A stretch of 64,000 nucleotides of DNA. It comes from Acidobacteriota bacterium. GTDB taxonomy: Bacteria; Acidobacteriota; Blastocatellia; Pyrinomonadales; Pyrinomonadaceae. Positions 37,582 to 46,229 of the stretch are shown one piece after another; position 1 is the stretch's first letter; the number at the start of each line of letters is the position of its first letter. The notes below the pieces were generated by a model that did no database searches, had not been told where the DNA came from, and saw only the letters and a program-made list of their open reading frames with translations. Location of the stretch: the NCBI GenBank assembly GCA_016718135.1, contig JADKEF010000019.1:1-64000 (forward strand), read 5' to 3'. Made by a program: the position numbers and the translations under genes.

Positions 37582-38964
37582 ATGGGAAAAATAGTGAAGT
37601 TTTGCAGTTCGTGTGATGAAGGATTTGCCGAGAAATTTGGGTTCTGCCCGAATTGCGGAGCAGCTCTGCAGGCTTTTGAGATGAACCCGCTGGCGGCAGC
37701 CGCTCCGGCGGTCGAGCCTCCTCAGCCGGTTGAGACGGCTCCCGTCGTCGAAGAACTTGTTGCTGCTCCGGCCGAAGAAGTCTCTGAACCGATCCTGGAG
37801 ATCGAAGAGGTACCGGCTGTCGAGGCTGCTCCGATCGAAGAACTTGACGAGATCGAGACCGTTTACACGGCTCCGGCTGAAGAAGCAGTTGAGATCGAAG
37901 AGCCGGTCGTCGAACCTGCGGCGAACGTCGTTGAGTCTCCGGTTCATGGAGATTTCGTAAGTATCATTCCCACAACAGTATCTGCGGCTCCGTTTATCGT
38001 CACAAACACGCGGAATGCTGATGGCCCGCGTGTCCCTCTCAAGGTGACCCCGATCAAGGACGAAGAATTTCACGTGACCGTGATCGAAGAGAGCAAGGGC
38101 CGCGGTACTCGAGCGGGACTTCTCGCTGGTGCGACGGCCTTCATGGTTCTTGCCCTCTTTGTCGGATTGGTAGCTAATCTATTTAGTAAGGATCTCGAAG
38201 TTGGGTCGATCAACGAAGACACCTTTTTAGCCTCACTGATCGACGATGTGCCGATGGAAGTTGAGGAAGAGGTACAGAAAAAAGATAAGGATGACGCGGG
38301 CGGCGGCGGTGGTGGTGGCCGTGAGGAAGACGAGACGACACAAGGCGATCTAGCTGATCAGACCAAGAATCCGCAGCGTGCCCCGCAGGCGATCCCGCGA
38401 ATGGAGAATCCATCGCTTGAATTGCCTCCCGCATCGACTCAGGGCAACAAGACTTTTGAAAAGAAATTTGACCGCTTTGGTGATCCAAATGGAAGATTTT
38501 CCAACTGGAACAACGGCACTGGCACCGGCGGTGGACAGGGAAGCGGTTCTGGTACCGGCCAGGGTAGTGGGCGCGGAACGGGTGCCGGTTCGGGCTCGGG
38601 GTCGGGCTACGGCGGCGGCCTCGGGGACGGAAACGGTAATGGAACGGGTTCAGGCGATGAAGGCGGAGCTCCTCCACCCGTTGTGCCACGTGGCGTCACT
38701 CAGGGAATGAAGATCAATTCGAAACCGCGTCCCGGCTACACGGATGCGGCCCGTCAGAACAATATTCAGGGAACCGTGATTCTCCGCGTAACGTTTTTGG
38801 GTTCGGGACAGATCGGCAGCGTTTCGGTGGTCAAAGGGCTTCCAAATGGCCTAAGTGAACAGGCGATAGCCGCTGCGAAACGTATTAGTTTCGAACCGGC
38901 GAAAACAAATGGCGTCGGACAAACTGTGACTAAGCAGGTCGAATATACTTTCTCGATCTACTAG
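37582..38964 (+). CDS. zinc-ribbon/TM/TonB energy transducer-like protein
   Basis: Protein of 460 residues with an unusual layout. Residues 1-30 form a zinc ribbon (FCSSC at Cys8/Cys11 and FCPNC at Cys22/Cys25). Residues 35-125 are Pro/Glu/Ala-rich. A single membrane helix lies at about 178-200 (LLAGATAFMVLALFVGLVAN). A Gly-rich and Gln/Asn-rich periplasmic linker follows, including a run of Gly/Ser/Thr near 310-350, and then a C-terminal TonB domain (SKPRPGYTDAARQNNIQGTV, ending KQVEYTFSIY). TonB proteins carry proton-motive energy to outer-membrane receptors such as that at 59 kb. The cytoplasmic zinc ribbon is extra. GAGAGG precedes the ATG and a strong terminator follows. Confidence 0.88.
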   Translation: MGKIVKFCSSCDEGFAEKFGFCPNCGAALQAFEMNPLAAAAPAVEPPQPVETAPVVEELVAAPAEEVSEPILEIEEVPAVEAAPIEELDEIETVYTAPAEEAVEIEEPVVEPAANVVESPVHGDFVSIIPTTVSAAPFIVTNTRNADGPRVPLKVTPIKDEEFHVTVIEESKGRGTRAGLLAGATAFMVLALFVGLVANLFSKDLEVGSINEDTFLASLIDDVPMEVEEEVQKKDKDDAGGGGGGGREEDETTQGDLADQTKNPQRAPQAIPRMENPSLELPPASTQGNKTFEKKFDRFGDPNGRFSNWNNGTGTGGGQGSGSGTGQGSGRGTGAGSGSGSGYGGGLGDGNGNGTGSGDEGGAPPPVVPRGVTQGMKINSKPRPGYTDAARQNNIQGTVILRVTFLGSGQIGSVSVVKGLPNGLSEQAIAAAKRISFEPAKTNGVGQTVTKQVEYTFSIY

Positions 38965-38989
38965 AGTGTCTGTCCCAGGCGATAAGCAA

Positions 38990-39023
38990 AGAAAAAGCCG
39001 CGTTTGCGGCTTTTTCTTTTTTT
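38990..39023 (+). terminator. strong intrinsic terminator after the TonB-like gene
   Basis: AAAAAGCCGC pairs with GCGGCTTTTT around GTTT, followed by CTTTTTTT. On the minus strand the stem also carries a T run, so it may serve the convergent gene whose stop (39022-39024) lies at its edge. Confidence 0.9.
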
Positions 39024-39405
39024 AGATCGTATCTCCGTCGCCTTTCGAGTCTTCGTCAAGCTCGTAGCGGTCGCGGTCGCGTTTTCCTATCTTCTCGGTG
39101 AAATCCAATGGCTCGTTATCCTGAAAATCTATGCCCATCGCATGGGCATTAGCTTCGACATCGGATTGATCGGGCGTAGGATTGTGGCCAAAGACGCTTT
39201 CCGACCCGCTAGTTTCCGCCTCTTCCCATGCCGCGTCGATATCGCCGCCCGATTCGGCTGGAGAAGTCGAAGTGTTATTTTCGATCCTTTCTATCAGCTC
39301 TTGTGGAGCGGTGGGGGCATCGTCGATCTCGGCAGCCAGTTCCTGTTGAAACTTCTCGCTCGGAAGCGTCTCGCCACCGTAAAATTCCAGTTCATTGATA
39401 CTCAT
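39022..39405 (-). CDS. small acidic protein, DUF6335-like
   Basis: Soluble acidic protein of 127 residues without signal or membrane segments. The block GGDIDAAWEEAETSG followed by NPTPDQSDVEANAHAMGI, and the end RDRDRYELDEDSKGD, match the pattern I associate with DUF6335 proteins (GGDxDAxW...TPDQ...RDxxRWELDP). Function is unknown. Convergent with the TonB-like gene. The family name is from memory and should be treated as likely, not certain. Confidence 0.65.
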   Translation of the reverse strand: MSINELEFYGGETLPSEKFQQELAAEIDDAPTAPQELIERIENNTSTSPAESGGDIDAAWEEAETSGSESVFGHNPTPDQSDVEANAHAMGIDFQDNEPLDFTEKIGKRDRDRYELDEDSKGDGDTI

Positions 39406-39438
39406 CGTTATTCCTCCAAAAGGGTTTTGTCGATGAGA

Positions 39439-39711
39439 TCAGATAAACACCACCGACTGCGACGATGGTATATCAAACCGCTTGCGACAGCGTGTATTCT
39501 GGCATACAAGCATGTCGTCCATTCGCACCATGTAGTCCTGGGACTTTTGAAACTGGGCCTTTTGCTGTGGGTTCAGCCCTCTCGGCTCTTGGCGTTTTTT
39601 GCGGCGGGTCATCCACCTTACATCATAATCGCCGCGTTCCCGGCAATGAGGACATGAAAAATTCGCCTTTTTTACTTCCTGCTTTTCGTCAAAAATATCG
39701 CGCTCGTTCAT
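39439..39711 (-). CDS. small zinc-ribbon-like protein
   Basis: Basic protein of 90 residues, no family recognised. It carries FSCPHCRERGDYDVRWM and, 40 residues later, LVCQNTRCRKRFDIP, so four Cys (C-x2-C and C-x4-C) are placed as in a zinc ribbon. The middle is rich in Arg, Lys and Gln, which fits nucleic acid or ribosome contact, but nothing more can be said. It is probably in one unit with the DUF971 and YtxJ genes upstream. Confidence 0.65.
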   Translation of the reverse strand: MNERDIFDEKQEVKKANFSCPHCRERGDYDVRWMTRRKKRQEPRGLNPQQKAQFQKSQDYMVRMDDMLVCQNTRCRKRFDIPSSQSVVFI

Positions 39712-39730
39712 AAGTCCAGTCTAGCACGAG

Positions 39731-40021
39731 CTAGACCGACTGTTCACGCAAATATTTAAAGCTAAATATTCCTGTGTCATGTCCGTCCGAGAAGACGAAA
39801 TTAAGCGCATACCGGCCAACTATGGCGATGGACGAGAACGTGAGGTCATCGGCGATGTTGCGTTCGTCGAGGATCTTTTTGCCGGTCCATTCGTCTACAC
39901 AGGTCGCGCAGGGGCAGACTCGTCTGAGTTGTGGTGCGGAATAGCGGGTTTCTGAGTCATCCGACCACTTGATTGAAACCTCGCTGTCTGATTCTTCGAT
40001 TATCTGAGTTGGTTCAAGCAT
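39731..40021 (-). CDS. DUF971 domain protein
   Basis: Protein of 96 residues of the DUF971 family, the fold also found at the N-terminus of gamma-butyrobetaine hydroxylase. It is recognised by VSIKWSDDSETRYSAPQLRR followed by VCPCATCVDEWTGKKIL (zinc-binding Cys cluster) and IAIVGRYALNFVFSDGHDTG with FSFKYLR. DUF971 proteins are often near iron-sulfur cluster or redox genes. The start directly follows the YtxJ-like stop, so the two are coupled. Confidence 0.88.
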   Translation of the reverse strand: MLEPTQIIEESDSEVSIKWSDDSETRYSAPQLRRVCPCATCVDEWTGKKILDERNIADDLTFSSIAIVGRYALNFVFSDGHDTGIFSFKYLREQSV

Positions 40022-40345
40022 TTATTTCAGTAATTCCGCGACCTTTTGCGGATCGATGCCGTAGTGCGTCGCATGATAGATCGGTTTGCCGTCACGAAGC
40101 ACAAAGAGTTGTGGCGACTGATGGCGATGGCCGGTGCGCATCTCGACGTCGTTCGACAGATCGCGGTGCTCCTGGATGACGATGACATTTACAACGGCGT
40201 CGATTTCCTCGATCAGATACATTACGTGTGAACTAATGCCACACGAATTGCTGTGTTTTAGCAGGGCGACCGGATGCTCGTATGACTCCGCGAAGACGGC
40301 GTCAAGGTCTTCGGCGGTATTGATGTATTTGAATGTAGCGGACAA
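40022..40345 (-). CDS. ytxJ: YtxJ-like bacilliredoxin
   Basis: Thioredoxin-fold protein of 107 residues of the YtxJ (DUF2847) family, linked to the bacillithiol redox system. The single active-site Cys is in LLKHSNSCGISSHVM, and the second signature is HQSPQLFVLRDGKPIYHATHY with the cis-Pro. It implies that this organism uses bacillithiol, known in Firmicutes and several other phyla including acidobacteria. It abuts DUF971 downstream, and the membrane protein gene is 3 bases upstream. Confidence 0.85.
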   Translation of the reverse strand: MSATFKYINTAEDLDAVFAESYEHPVALLKHSNSCGISSHVMYLIEEIDAVVNVIVIQEHRDLSNDVEMRTGHRHQSPQLFVLRDGKPIYHATHYGIDPQKVAELLK

Positions 40346-40348
40346 GGT

Positions 40349-41071
40349 TTAGCTACCTCCGTACGCGCTTATCGGCGGCGGCTCATGGCTGCGATCGTCC
40401 GTGATGCGTGGAAAGACCTTTCGATACGCGACGGCGCTGGCCATCATGATCAGCGGCAATGCCAGATAGATGCCAATGCAAAGCATTAGGTAGCCGACGA
40501 TCGCTACGCAAAACCCGACAGCGATCAAGCTGGCGATCCCCCCAAGATTGTGCCATACCGCCTGTGCGCTAAGCTTCATCGCGGCTATTCCGCCGAGTTT
40601 CCTATCCGCGATCAGCGGGAAGGCAAACAGCAGCAGCGTGTGAAAACAGACCATTATGAACGCGACCACGACTTCAACAACGACGACCCCAATGAGCATG
40701 GGGATCATCTCGGATTCGCTCATTCGCGGGCCTGCCATTGCCGCGATGATCATTGGTATGTAGATCGCGATGATAAATATGAACATCGGCACCATGATCA
40801 CGGCAGCGACGATCAGGCTCTGGCCAAAGAACTCAAAACCCTTGAACAGCCGCTCAAACTTAACTTCGTGCCCGTCCATCTTGTCGAACATACAAAGATA
40901 AATGCCGCAGATCATCGGCCCAATGATCACGATCGGCACCGCCCCGCCGATCAGAATTCCAACGATAGTTATGCCGAGCATCAGCCAGTACTGATCTTTC
41001 ATCAGCTCCCAGGCCTCTTTGTAAACCTCGACTCCGCCGATCACGCCGGTGTTAAATTGTTGGTTTTGCAT
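40349..41071 (-). CDS. integral membrane protein of unknown function
   Basis: Membrane protein of 240 residues with about six hydrophobic segments. The N-terminal part FNTGVIGGVEVYKEAWELMK precedes the first helix, and a Gly/Ile-rich second half contains KLSAQAVWHNLGGIASL, the layout of DUF975-like or glycerophosphoryl-diester-associated membrane domains. The C-terminal tail (DDRSHEPPPISAYGGS) is soluble. It is the first gene of a short minus-strand unit with ytxJ and DUF971 and starts beside a block of palindromic repeats. Function is not known. Confidence 0.65.
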   Translation of the reverse strand: MQNQQFNTGVIGGVEVYKEAWELMKDQYWLMLGITIVGILIGGAVPIVIIGPMICGIYLCMFDKMDGHEVKFERLFKGFEFFGQSLIVAAVIMVPMFIFIIAIYIPMIIAAMAGPRMSESEMIPMLIGVVVVEVVVAFIMVCFHTLLLFAFPLIADRKLGGIAAMKLSAQAVWHNLGGIASLIAVGFCVAIVGYLMLCIGIYLALPLIMMASAVAYRKVFPRITDDRSHEPPPISAYGGS

Positions 41072-41085
41072 AGATCTTTGCCTTC

Positions 41086-41270
41086 GTGCCTGAAAGGCAC
41101 CGATGAAATAGCGTCGGGTGAAACACGACGAAAAAGTCGAACGTTTGTCCGGTCCCTGAAAGGGACCAATATCGCTTCCGCGAATCTGTCCCTTTCAGGG
41201 ACAATAGCGATATGTCCGATCGAACGTCGGGTTTCACCCGACGCTATTGCATTGATCCCTTTCAGGGATC
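41086..41270. repeat. composite palindromic (REP/BIME-like) element
   Basis: Four short palindromes share the core CCTGAAAGG or its complement: 41086-41100 (GTGCCTGAAAGGCAC), 41151-41167, 41188-41202 and 41254-41270. Between them lie two inverted copies of AATAGCGTCGGGTGAAAC..CGACG (41107-41130 and 41225-41248). The right half is the reverse complement of the left half, so the whole is two composite units in opposite orientation. The final palindrome contains the first two bases of the TGA stop triplet (41269-41271) of the glycogen phosphorylase gene. Confidence 0.88.
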
Positions 41271-43447
41271 ATGCATTATAAATATCTTTCAAGTAATCAC
41301 CCACCATCCGATCGCTCGAAAACTGCGGCGTAAGCGTCGCGATCGAATTTTTCATCCTAGCGATCCACTCTGTCGGCAAACCGTCCTCGCCCCGTGAGTA
41401 GTAGGCGGGAACGATGACATTCTCGAGCGTTGAATATAGTGACTCTGCATCTTCTGCGTCCATTTGAGACTCCGCCTCGACGTCGAGTTCGCCGATGGCA
41501 AAGCCGTTGATCTCGTTGTAACCCTCGATCCACCAGCCGTCGAGGATCGAGAAATTTAGCACGCCGTTCATCGCGGCCTTCATTCCACTCGTGCCGCTGG
41601 CCTCCATCGGCCGCCGCGGGACGTTCATCCAGACATCGACTCCGTGAACCAGATAGCGTGCGACTTCCTGATCGTAATCTTCGATAAACACGGCTCGACG
41701 CTGCCAGTTTGAATCGTGATTGATCGACATCAGCTTTTGCAGGATTGCCTTAGCCGTTCGGTCCTGCGGATGAGCTTTGCCGGCAAAGACGAATTGAACC
41801 GGCCGCTCAGAGTCATCGACGAGTTTTAGAAGCCTGTCAAGATCTGAAAAGATCAGATCCCAACGTTTATAAGCGGCGACACGGCGGGCAAATCCGATTG
41901 TCAGAACCTCAGGAGAGAATAATCCTTTCGTACTCTCGTGTTCATGGATCGTATCGATGTCGCCGGTTTCCTTAGCACGCGTGCGCTCACGGATGAAAGC
42001 GATCAATAGTTCTTTCAGCACTTGATGCGAAGACCAGATCGCATCGTCGGGCAAAGCTTCCGTCGCATTAGCCCAAGCCGCCTCGTCGCGAACCAGCTCA
42101 TGCCAATTCTCGCCTATCTCTCGCTCATATATATTCTGAAACGCCGGAGCAACCCACGTCGGAGCGTGAACGCCATTGGTTACCGAAGTGATCGGCACCG
42201 CACCCGCGTCCGCCAGATCGGGGAACATCTTGAGCCACAATCCACGTGAGACCTCGCCATGCTTCGCACTCACGCCATTCGCCGAGCGGCACATGCGGAT
42301 CGCCAATGGTGTCATGCCGAAGAATTCCTTATCATCGCTCAGATCGGCACGGCCGAGAGCGAGAAATTCGCCGTGCGTTAGCTTTAGCGAAGCGATGTAT
42401 TCATTGCTGAAGCACTCGGCCAACACGGTTGGGTCAAAGGCGTCGTTGCCGGCCGCGACCGGCGTGTGGGTGGTAAAAACGCACTTGCTGCGGACTGTTT
42501 CGACAGCACCGGCGAATGATGCTTCTGGGTTGGCGACGATGTGTTCGCGGGCCAATTCGAGCGTCGAGAACGCCGCGTGGCCCTCGTTCAAATGATAGCC
42601 CGCAGGATCGATACCGAGCTTTCTGAGCAATCTTACGCCACCAATGCCGAGAACCTTTTCCTGCACGATACGCGTTTCCGTGTCGCCGCCGTAAAGATGG
42701 CCCGTAATTAGGCGGTCGACTTCGCCGTTTTCCTCAACATTAGTATCGAGGAGGTACAGCGAAATTCGACCGACCGAAGCATGCCATGCCTGAGCCACTA
42801 CCTCGCGGCCCCGAATGCCGACCGAAACTTTGACTCGGTTACCACTTTCGTCAAAAACGGGCGTCAGCGCGAGTTCCGATTCGAAAACGTCATTGTAAGA
42901 CTCTTCCTGCCAGCCGTCATGCCCAAGTTTCTGCCGGAAATAGCCATAACGATAGAGCAACCCGATCCCGACTAGCGGCAGATCGAGATCGCTAGCTGAT
43001 TTAAGATGATCGCCGGCGAGAATGCCTAGGCCACCGGAGTAATTTGGCAAGGAATTGTGAACACCGTATTCCGCACAGAAGTATGCGAACTTGGTCGTGG
43101 CCCGTGGTTTGGCGGTCAGTCCGAGATAAGCCTTTTGTTTCTCCGCAAACCGTTGCAAACGCTCGACATAGCTCGTATCCGCAGCTTTCTGATATAGCCG
43201 CAACATATTCACTCTCTTTCAGGAATGCGCGAGGATTCTGCTCGCATTTATCCCAAAGCGTGGGGTCGAGTTCGCGAAAAAGAGCCGTGCCCTCGGGCTG
43301 CCAGGACCAATAAAAATTAGCCGAGACCGCATCGAGCGATTCCAGATTCTCGGGCAAACTCCGGTTCAGCTCAAAATCCGTTCGAAACGTCGGTTTTGCT
43401 TGAGTACTTACTGCTTGAGTGGCGATATCGGTCGATGCCTCCGTCAT
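41269..43447 (-). CDS. glgP: alpha-glucan (glycogen) phosphorylase, one frameshift
   Basis: GT35 enzyme that releases glucose-1-phosphate from glycogen using PLP. It is of the type with an N-terminal DUF3417 domain (LDAVSANFYWSWQPEGTALF). One indel near 43205 separates that part (NPRAFLKE) from LRLYQKAADTSYVERLQRFA. Beyond it the frame is clean: AYFCAEYGVHNSLPNYSGGL, HLNEGHAAF, TTHTPVAAGNDAF and the PLP region EASGTSGMKAAMNGVLNFS. The repaired protein has about 725 residues. The start ATG at 43447 (MTEASTD) is preferred over a TTG at 43471. The stop codon lies in a repeat palindrome. Confidence 0.92.
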
Positions 43448-43577
43448 AATTCGTAGCTTTTCGGTAAGCAATGAATATAAACGAATGGCGAACGAGTATC
43501 AACACAAGTCGCCAGACTGATAACTGAAAACTCGAAACTTGCAACTGTCGATATCCCGCTTCGACATCAGAGTTCGC

Positions 43578-44249
43578 TCAGGATCTGTCTCCCTGAGTCA
43601 GATGCCCCACCGGCATAAATCGGTAATGCACCGCCACAACTAGACCGAAGACCGCGCCCACTACCACCAACAGTCCTGTGATCTTTATATAGTTCGCAAA
43701 ATTGCCGAGGCCCATGATCCACCACAGGATACCCATCACAACGCCACCGGCGGCGAAGAACAATGGGATCTTTACGAATTGATAACTAAATCGACGCGGC
43801 TTTTGCTCGCGGCTTCGGAAGACTATCGGCTTCAAACGATCATATTCCCACGCGACAAGAAATGTTGCCGCGAGAGTCATCAGAATCGTGATCACCCACG
43901 TTCCTTTGAAACCAACGGACGCCGTAAGCACCGCGATATTTGCGATTATCGGCAGGAAAAGTAATGCCCCGAGATGTGCAGTTCGCGGGAAAAGCAGCAG
44001 CAAAGCCGCGATCATCTGGCCCCAGCCGAGGAATTCGTAGTAGAAACCCGTTTGATAAAGCGCGTTGAAATAATGCCCCACCGGATTAGAATCCGGTAGC
44101 GATGTGAAAGGTTGATGAATGATCTTGGTATAGCTCGGCGGAATAAATCCGATCGCCAGCAAAACACGCGTAAACGCCGCAAAAAGCTGTAGCCACCAGC
44201 GTCTCGTCAGCGAGACATGCAGATCATCGAGGGTGTGTTCGAGTTTCAT
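43578..44249 (-). CDS. DoxX-like membrane protein
   Basis: Membrane protein of about 223 residues (start MKLEHTLDDLHVS). The first half resembles DoxX-family proteins: RVLLAIGFIPPSYTKIIHQP, a Tyr/Phe-rich segment YQTGFYYEFLGWGQMIAALL and LLFPRTAHLGALLFLPIIA. Two more hydrophobic helices follow, so about six in all. DoxX proteins are involved in oxidative-stress complexes in some bacteria, but the role here is open. Divergent from mtnA with a short shared promoter region. Confidence 0.7.
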   Translation of the reverse strand: MKLEHTLDDLHVSLTRRWWLQLFAAFTRVLLAIGFIPPSYTKIIHQPFTSLPDSNPVGHYFNALYQTGFYYEFLGWGQMIAALLLLFPRTAHLGALLFLPIIANIAVLTASVGFKGTWVITILMTLAATFLVAWEYDRLKPIVFRSREQKPRRFSYQFVKIPLFFAAGGVVMGILWWIMGLGNFANYIKITGLLVVVGAVFGLVVAVHYRFMPVGHLTQGDRS

Positions 44250-44316
44250 ACGATTGTGTAACGATAAGTTCACCCCAAAAGTTTAGGCGATGATAGCGCA
44301 GCGTTCGGCGATTCGA

Positions 44317-44322
44317 TATAAT
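44317..44322 (+). promoter_or_regulatory. candidate -10 box of mtnA
   Basis: A TATAAT hexamer lies 21 bases before the mtnA ATG. No good -35 is found at the right distance, so an activator or an extended element may be needed. Weak evidence. Confidence 0.35.
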
Positions 44323-44343
44323 CTCCGTTTTGCGAATACCAAT

Positions 44344-45400
44344 ATGAAACTCGATATCATCCCTGTTAAATGGTCCGACGAAGGTGTTTTGATGCTTGAT
44401 CAGCGGTTGCTGCCGACTGAGGAAACGTGGCTGACGCTGCGTGATTATAATGCTGTGGCGGACGGGATCCGCGACATGGTCGTGCGTGGGGCACCGGCGA
44501 TCGGCGTTTCGGCGGCGTATGGAATGGCGTTGGGGGCAAAGCAGTTTGTCGGCACCACGGTCGTCGATCTCGAGGACGAACTCGAATTCATCAGCGACGT
44601 CCTCGCCAAAACGCGCCCGACCGCCGTCAATCTCTTCTGGGCGATCGACCGCATGAACCGCACTTTCCAGAGCAGCCAAATCGGAAGGGAAATCGGTCAG
44701 CGAGATCAAGCAGATCATGCTCGACGACGCCAAGGCGATCCACGAAGAAGATATCGAATCCCAGCGGCTGATCGCCCAATTCGGCGGCGAACTGCTCGCC
44801 GATAACGACACTGTCCTAACGCATTGCAATGCCGGAGCACTCGCGACCGGCGGCGTTTGGGGCACCGCCCTCGGAGTCATTCGCGGAGCCGTAAACCAAG
44901 GCAAAAACATCGCCGTCAGCGCTGACGAAACGCGTCCATACCTACAAGGAGCACGCCTGACCGCATGGGAACTAATGGAGGACGACATCCCGGTCACGCT
45001 CATCACCGACAACATGAGCGGCCACGTCATGAAAAAAGGCCGCGTCCAAGCCGTCGTCGTCGGCTCCGACCGCATCGCCGCCAACGGCGACGTCGCCAAC
45101 AAAATAGGCACCTACATGGTCGCCGTCTTAGCCCACCGCCACGGCATCCCCTTCTACGTCGCCGCCCCATTATCGACGGTGGATTTGAATTGCCCCACCG
45201 GCGAAGAGATCCCCATCGAAGAACGCGACCGCTCCGAGATAACCCACGTAAAAGGCACTCAACTAGCCCCGGATGGGGTGGGCGTCTCCAACTATGGCTT
45301 CGACGTAACGCCGAATGACTTAGTGACTGCGATCATCACCGAAAAGGGTGTTGCGAGAGCACCGTACACCGAGAGCTTGAAAAAGCAGTTTGAAATATAG
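44344..45400 (+). CDS. mtnA: S-methyl-5-thioribose-1-phosphate isomerase, one frameshift
   Basis: MtnA of the methionine salvage pathway isomerises methylthioribose-1-phosphate to methylthioribulose-1-phosphate. Family marks are MVVRGAPAIGVSAAYGMALG, then after the lesion THCNAGALATGGVWGTALGV, with the catalytic Cys, and GSDRIAANGDVANKIGTYMV, with the catalytic Asp. Near 44676 one extra C must be removed to link TFQSS to KSEGKSVSEIKQIMLDDA. The restored length is about 352 residues, a normal size. No other salvage gene is adjacent. The second half uses C-ending codons more than the first. Confidence 0.9.
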
Positions 45401-45404
45401 GGGT

Positions 45405-46148
45405 TTAGTTTAACCGATCAAGATCACTCTTTTTCCAGGATTCGTCCTTGAAGTAATATATTCGGCGATCCGGCTTCATCCCGGTGAACTTACCTTCAGT
45501 TAGCGAAATGCCATAAGCCGTTCGGCACAGAGGTTCGGTCCAGTCGTTGCCGTTGGCGAGGTAGGTTTTGATCTTTTCGCTGTCGGCGCCCATTTGGAAG
45601 ACCATGGGGACGGCTTCGCCGACGGGGAAGTCGCTGAACCAGGCGTCGCCGGTGCACCAAGAAGCGAGGGCGGTCATGGTGAGCGGGGTTTGCGGCGGGA
45701 GCTGTTTGCGGATCTCGGTCATTAGCGAGCGATAGAACTGGCGCTCGGATACGACGGCGTCGAAGTCGATCTGCACCGCCTTGACATCGGGCAGTTCAAG
45801 CGTTTTTTTGACTAGAAATGTGATCTTGCTGATGGCCGAAACATCGAGTTTTGGCCGCCGGGTCGTCTCTTTGCTTGTTTCGATACGTGTGACTGCGATC
45901 AGATAGGTTCCGGGTGGGACATCTAGAGTTTGACGGCGTTGTTGGGGTGAAACGCGGTCGCTTTCGATATTAATGGTTTGGGCGAGGAACGCCACGCCGA
46001 ATTGATCTGAATCTATAAAACGCAGGTCCTCGGGGCGTTCCCATGCCCATAGGAATTTGCCCGGCATCTCAAGCGTAGGCCGCGATGGCGCACACGACAG
46101 AGACGTCGCTATAATGGTCAGGAAAACTATTGCTCGTAACACCTTCAT
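45405..46148 (-). CDS. DUF3142-like lipoprotein
   Basis: Protein of 247 residues with a lipoprotein signal (LTIIATSLSC, lipid on Cys19). After it comes KFLWAWERPEDLRFIDSDQF, then VAFLAQTINIE and later VKAVQIDFDAVVSERQFYRS, matching the DUF3142 pattern (WAWERPEDLRF...LA...QIDFDA). This fold resembles a TIM-barrel glycosidase; no activity is known. Convergent with mtnA (4 bases between stops). Confidence 0.72.
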   Translation of the reverse strand: MKVLRAIVFLTIIATSLSCAPSRPTLEMPGKFLWAWERPEDLRFIDSDQFGVAFLAQTINIESDRVSPQQRRQTLDVPPGTYLIAVTRIETSKETTRRPKLDVSAISKITFLVKKTLELPDVKAVQIDFDAVVSERQFYRSLMTEIRKQLPPQTPLTMTALASWCTGDAWFSDFPVGEAVPMVFQMGADSEKIKTYLANGNDWTEPLCRTAYGISLTEGKFTGMKPDRRIYYFKDESWKKSDLDRLN

Positions 46149-46229
46149 ATTCTATCGCATCGAGACAGATGGACGATAGGCAAAGGCGGCGGCGATTGTT
46201 ATACTCGAAAACTGAATGGTGATTCATTT

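Noticed and set aside
44965..45318. Arg/His-rich open frame within mtnA
   Set aside because: Shadow of the mtnA second half; composition is of the type produced by C-rich third positions.
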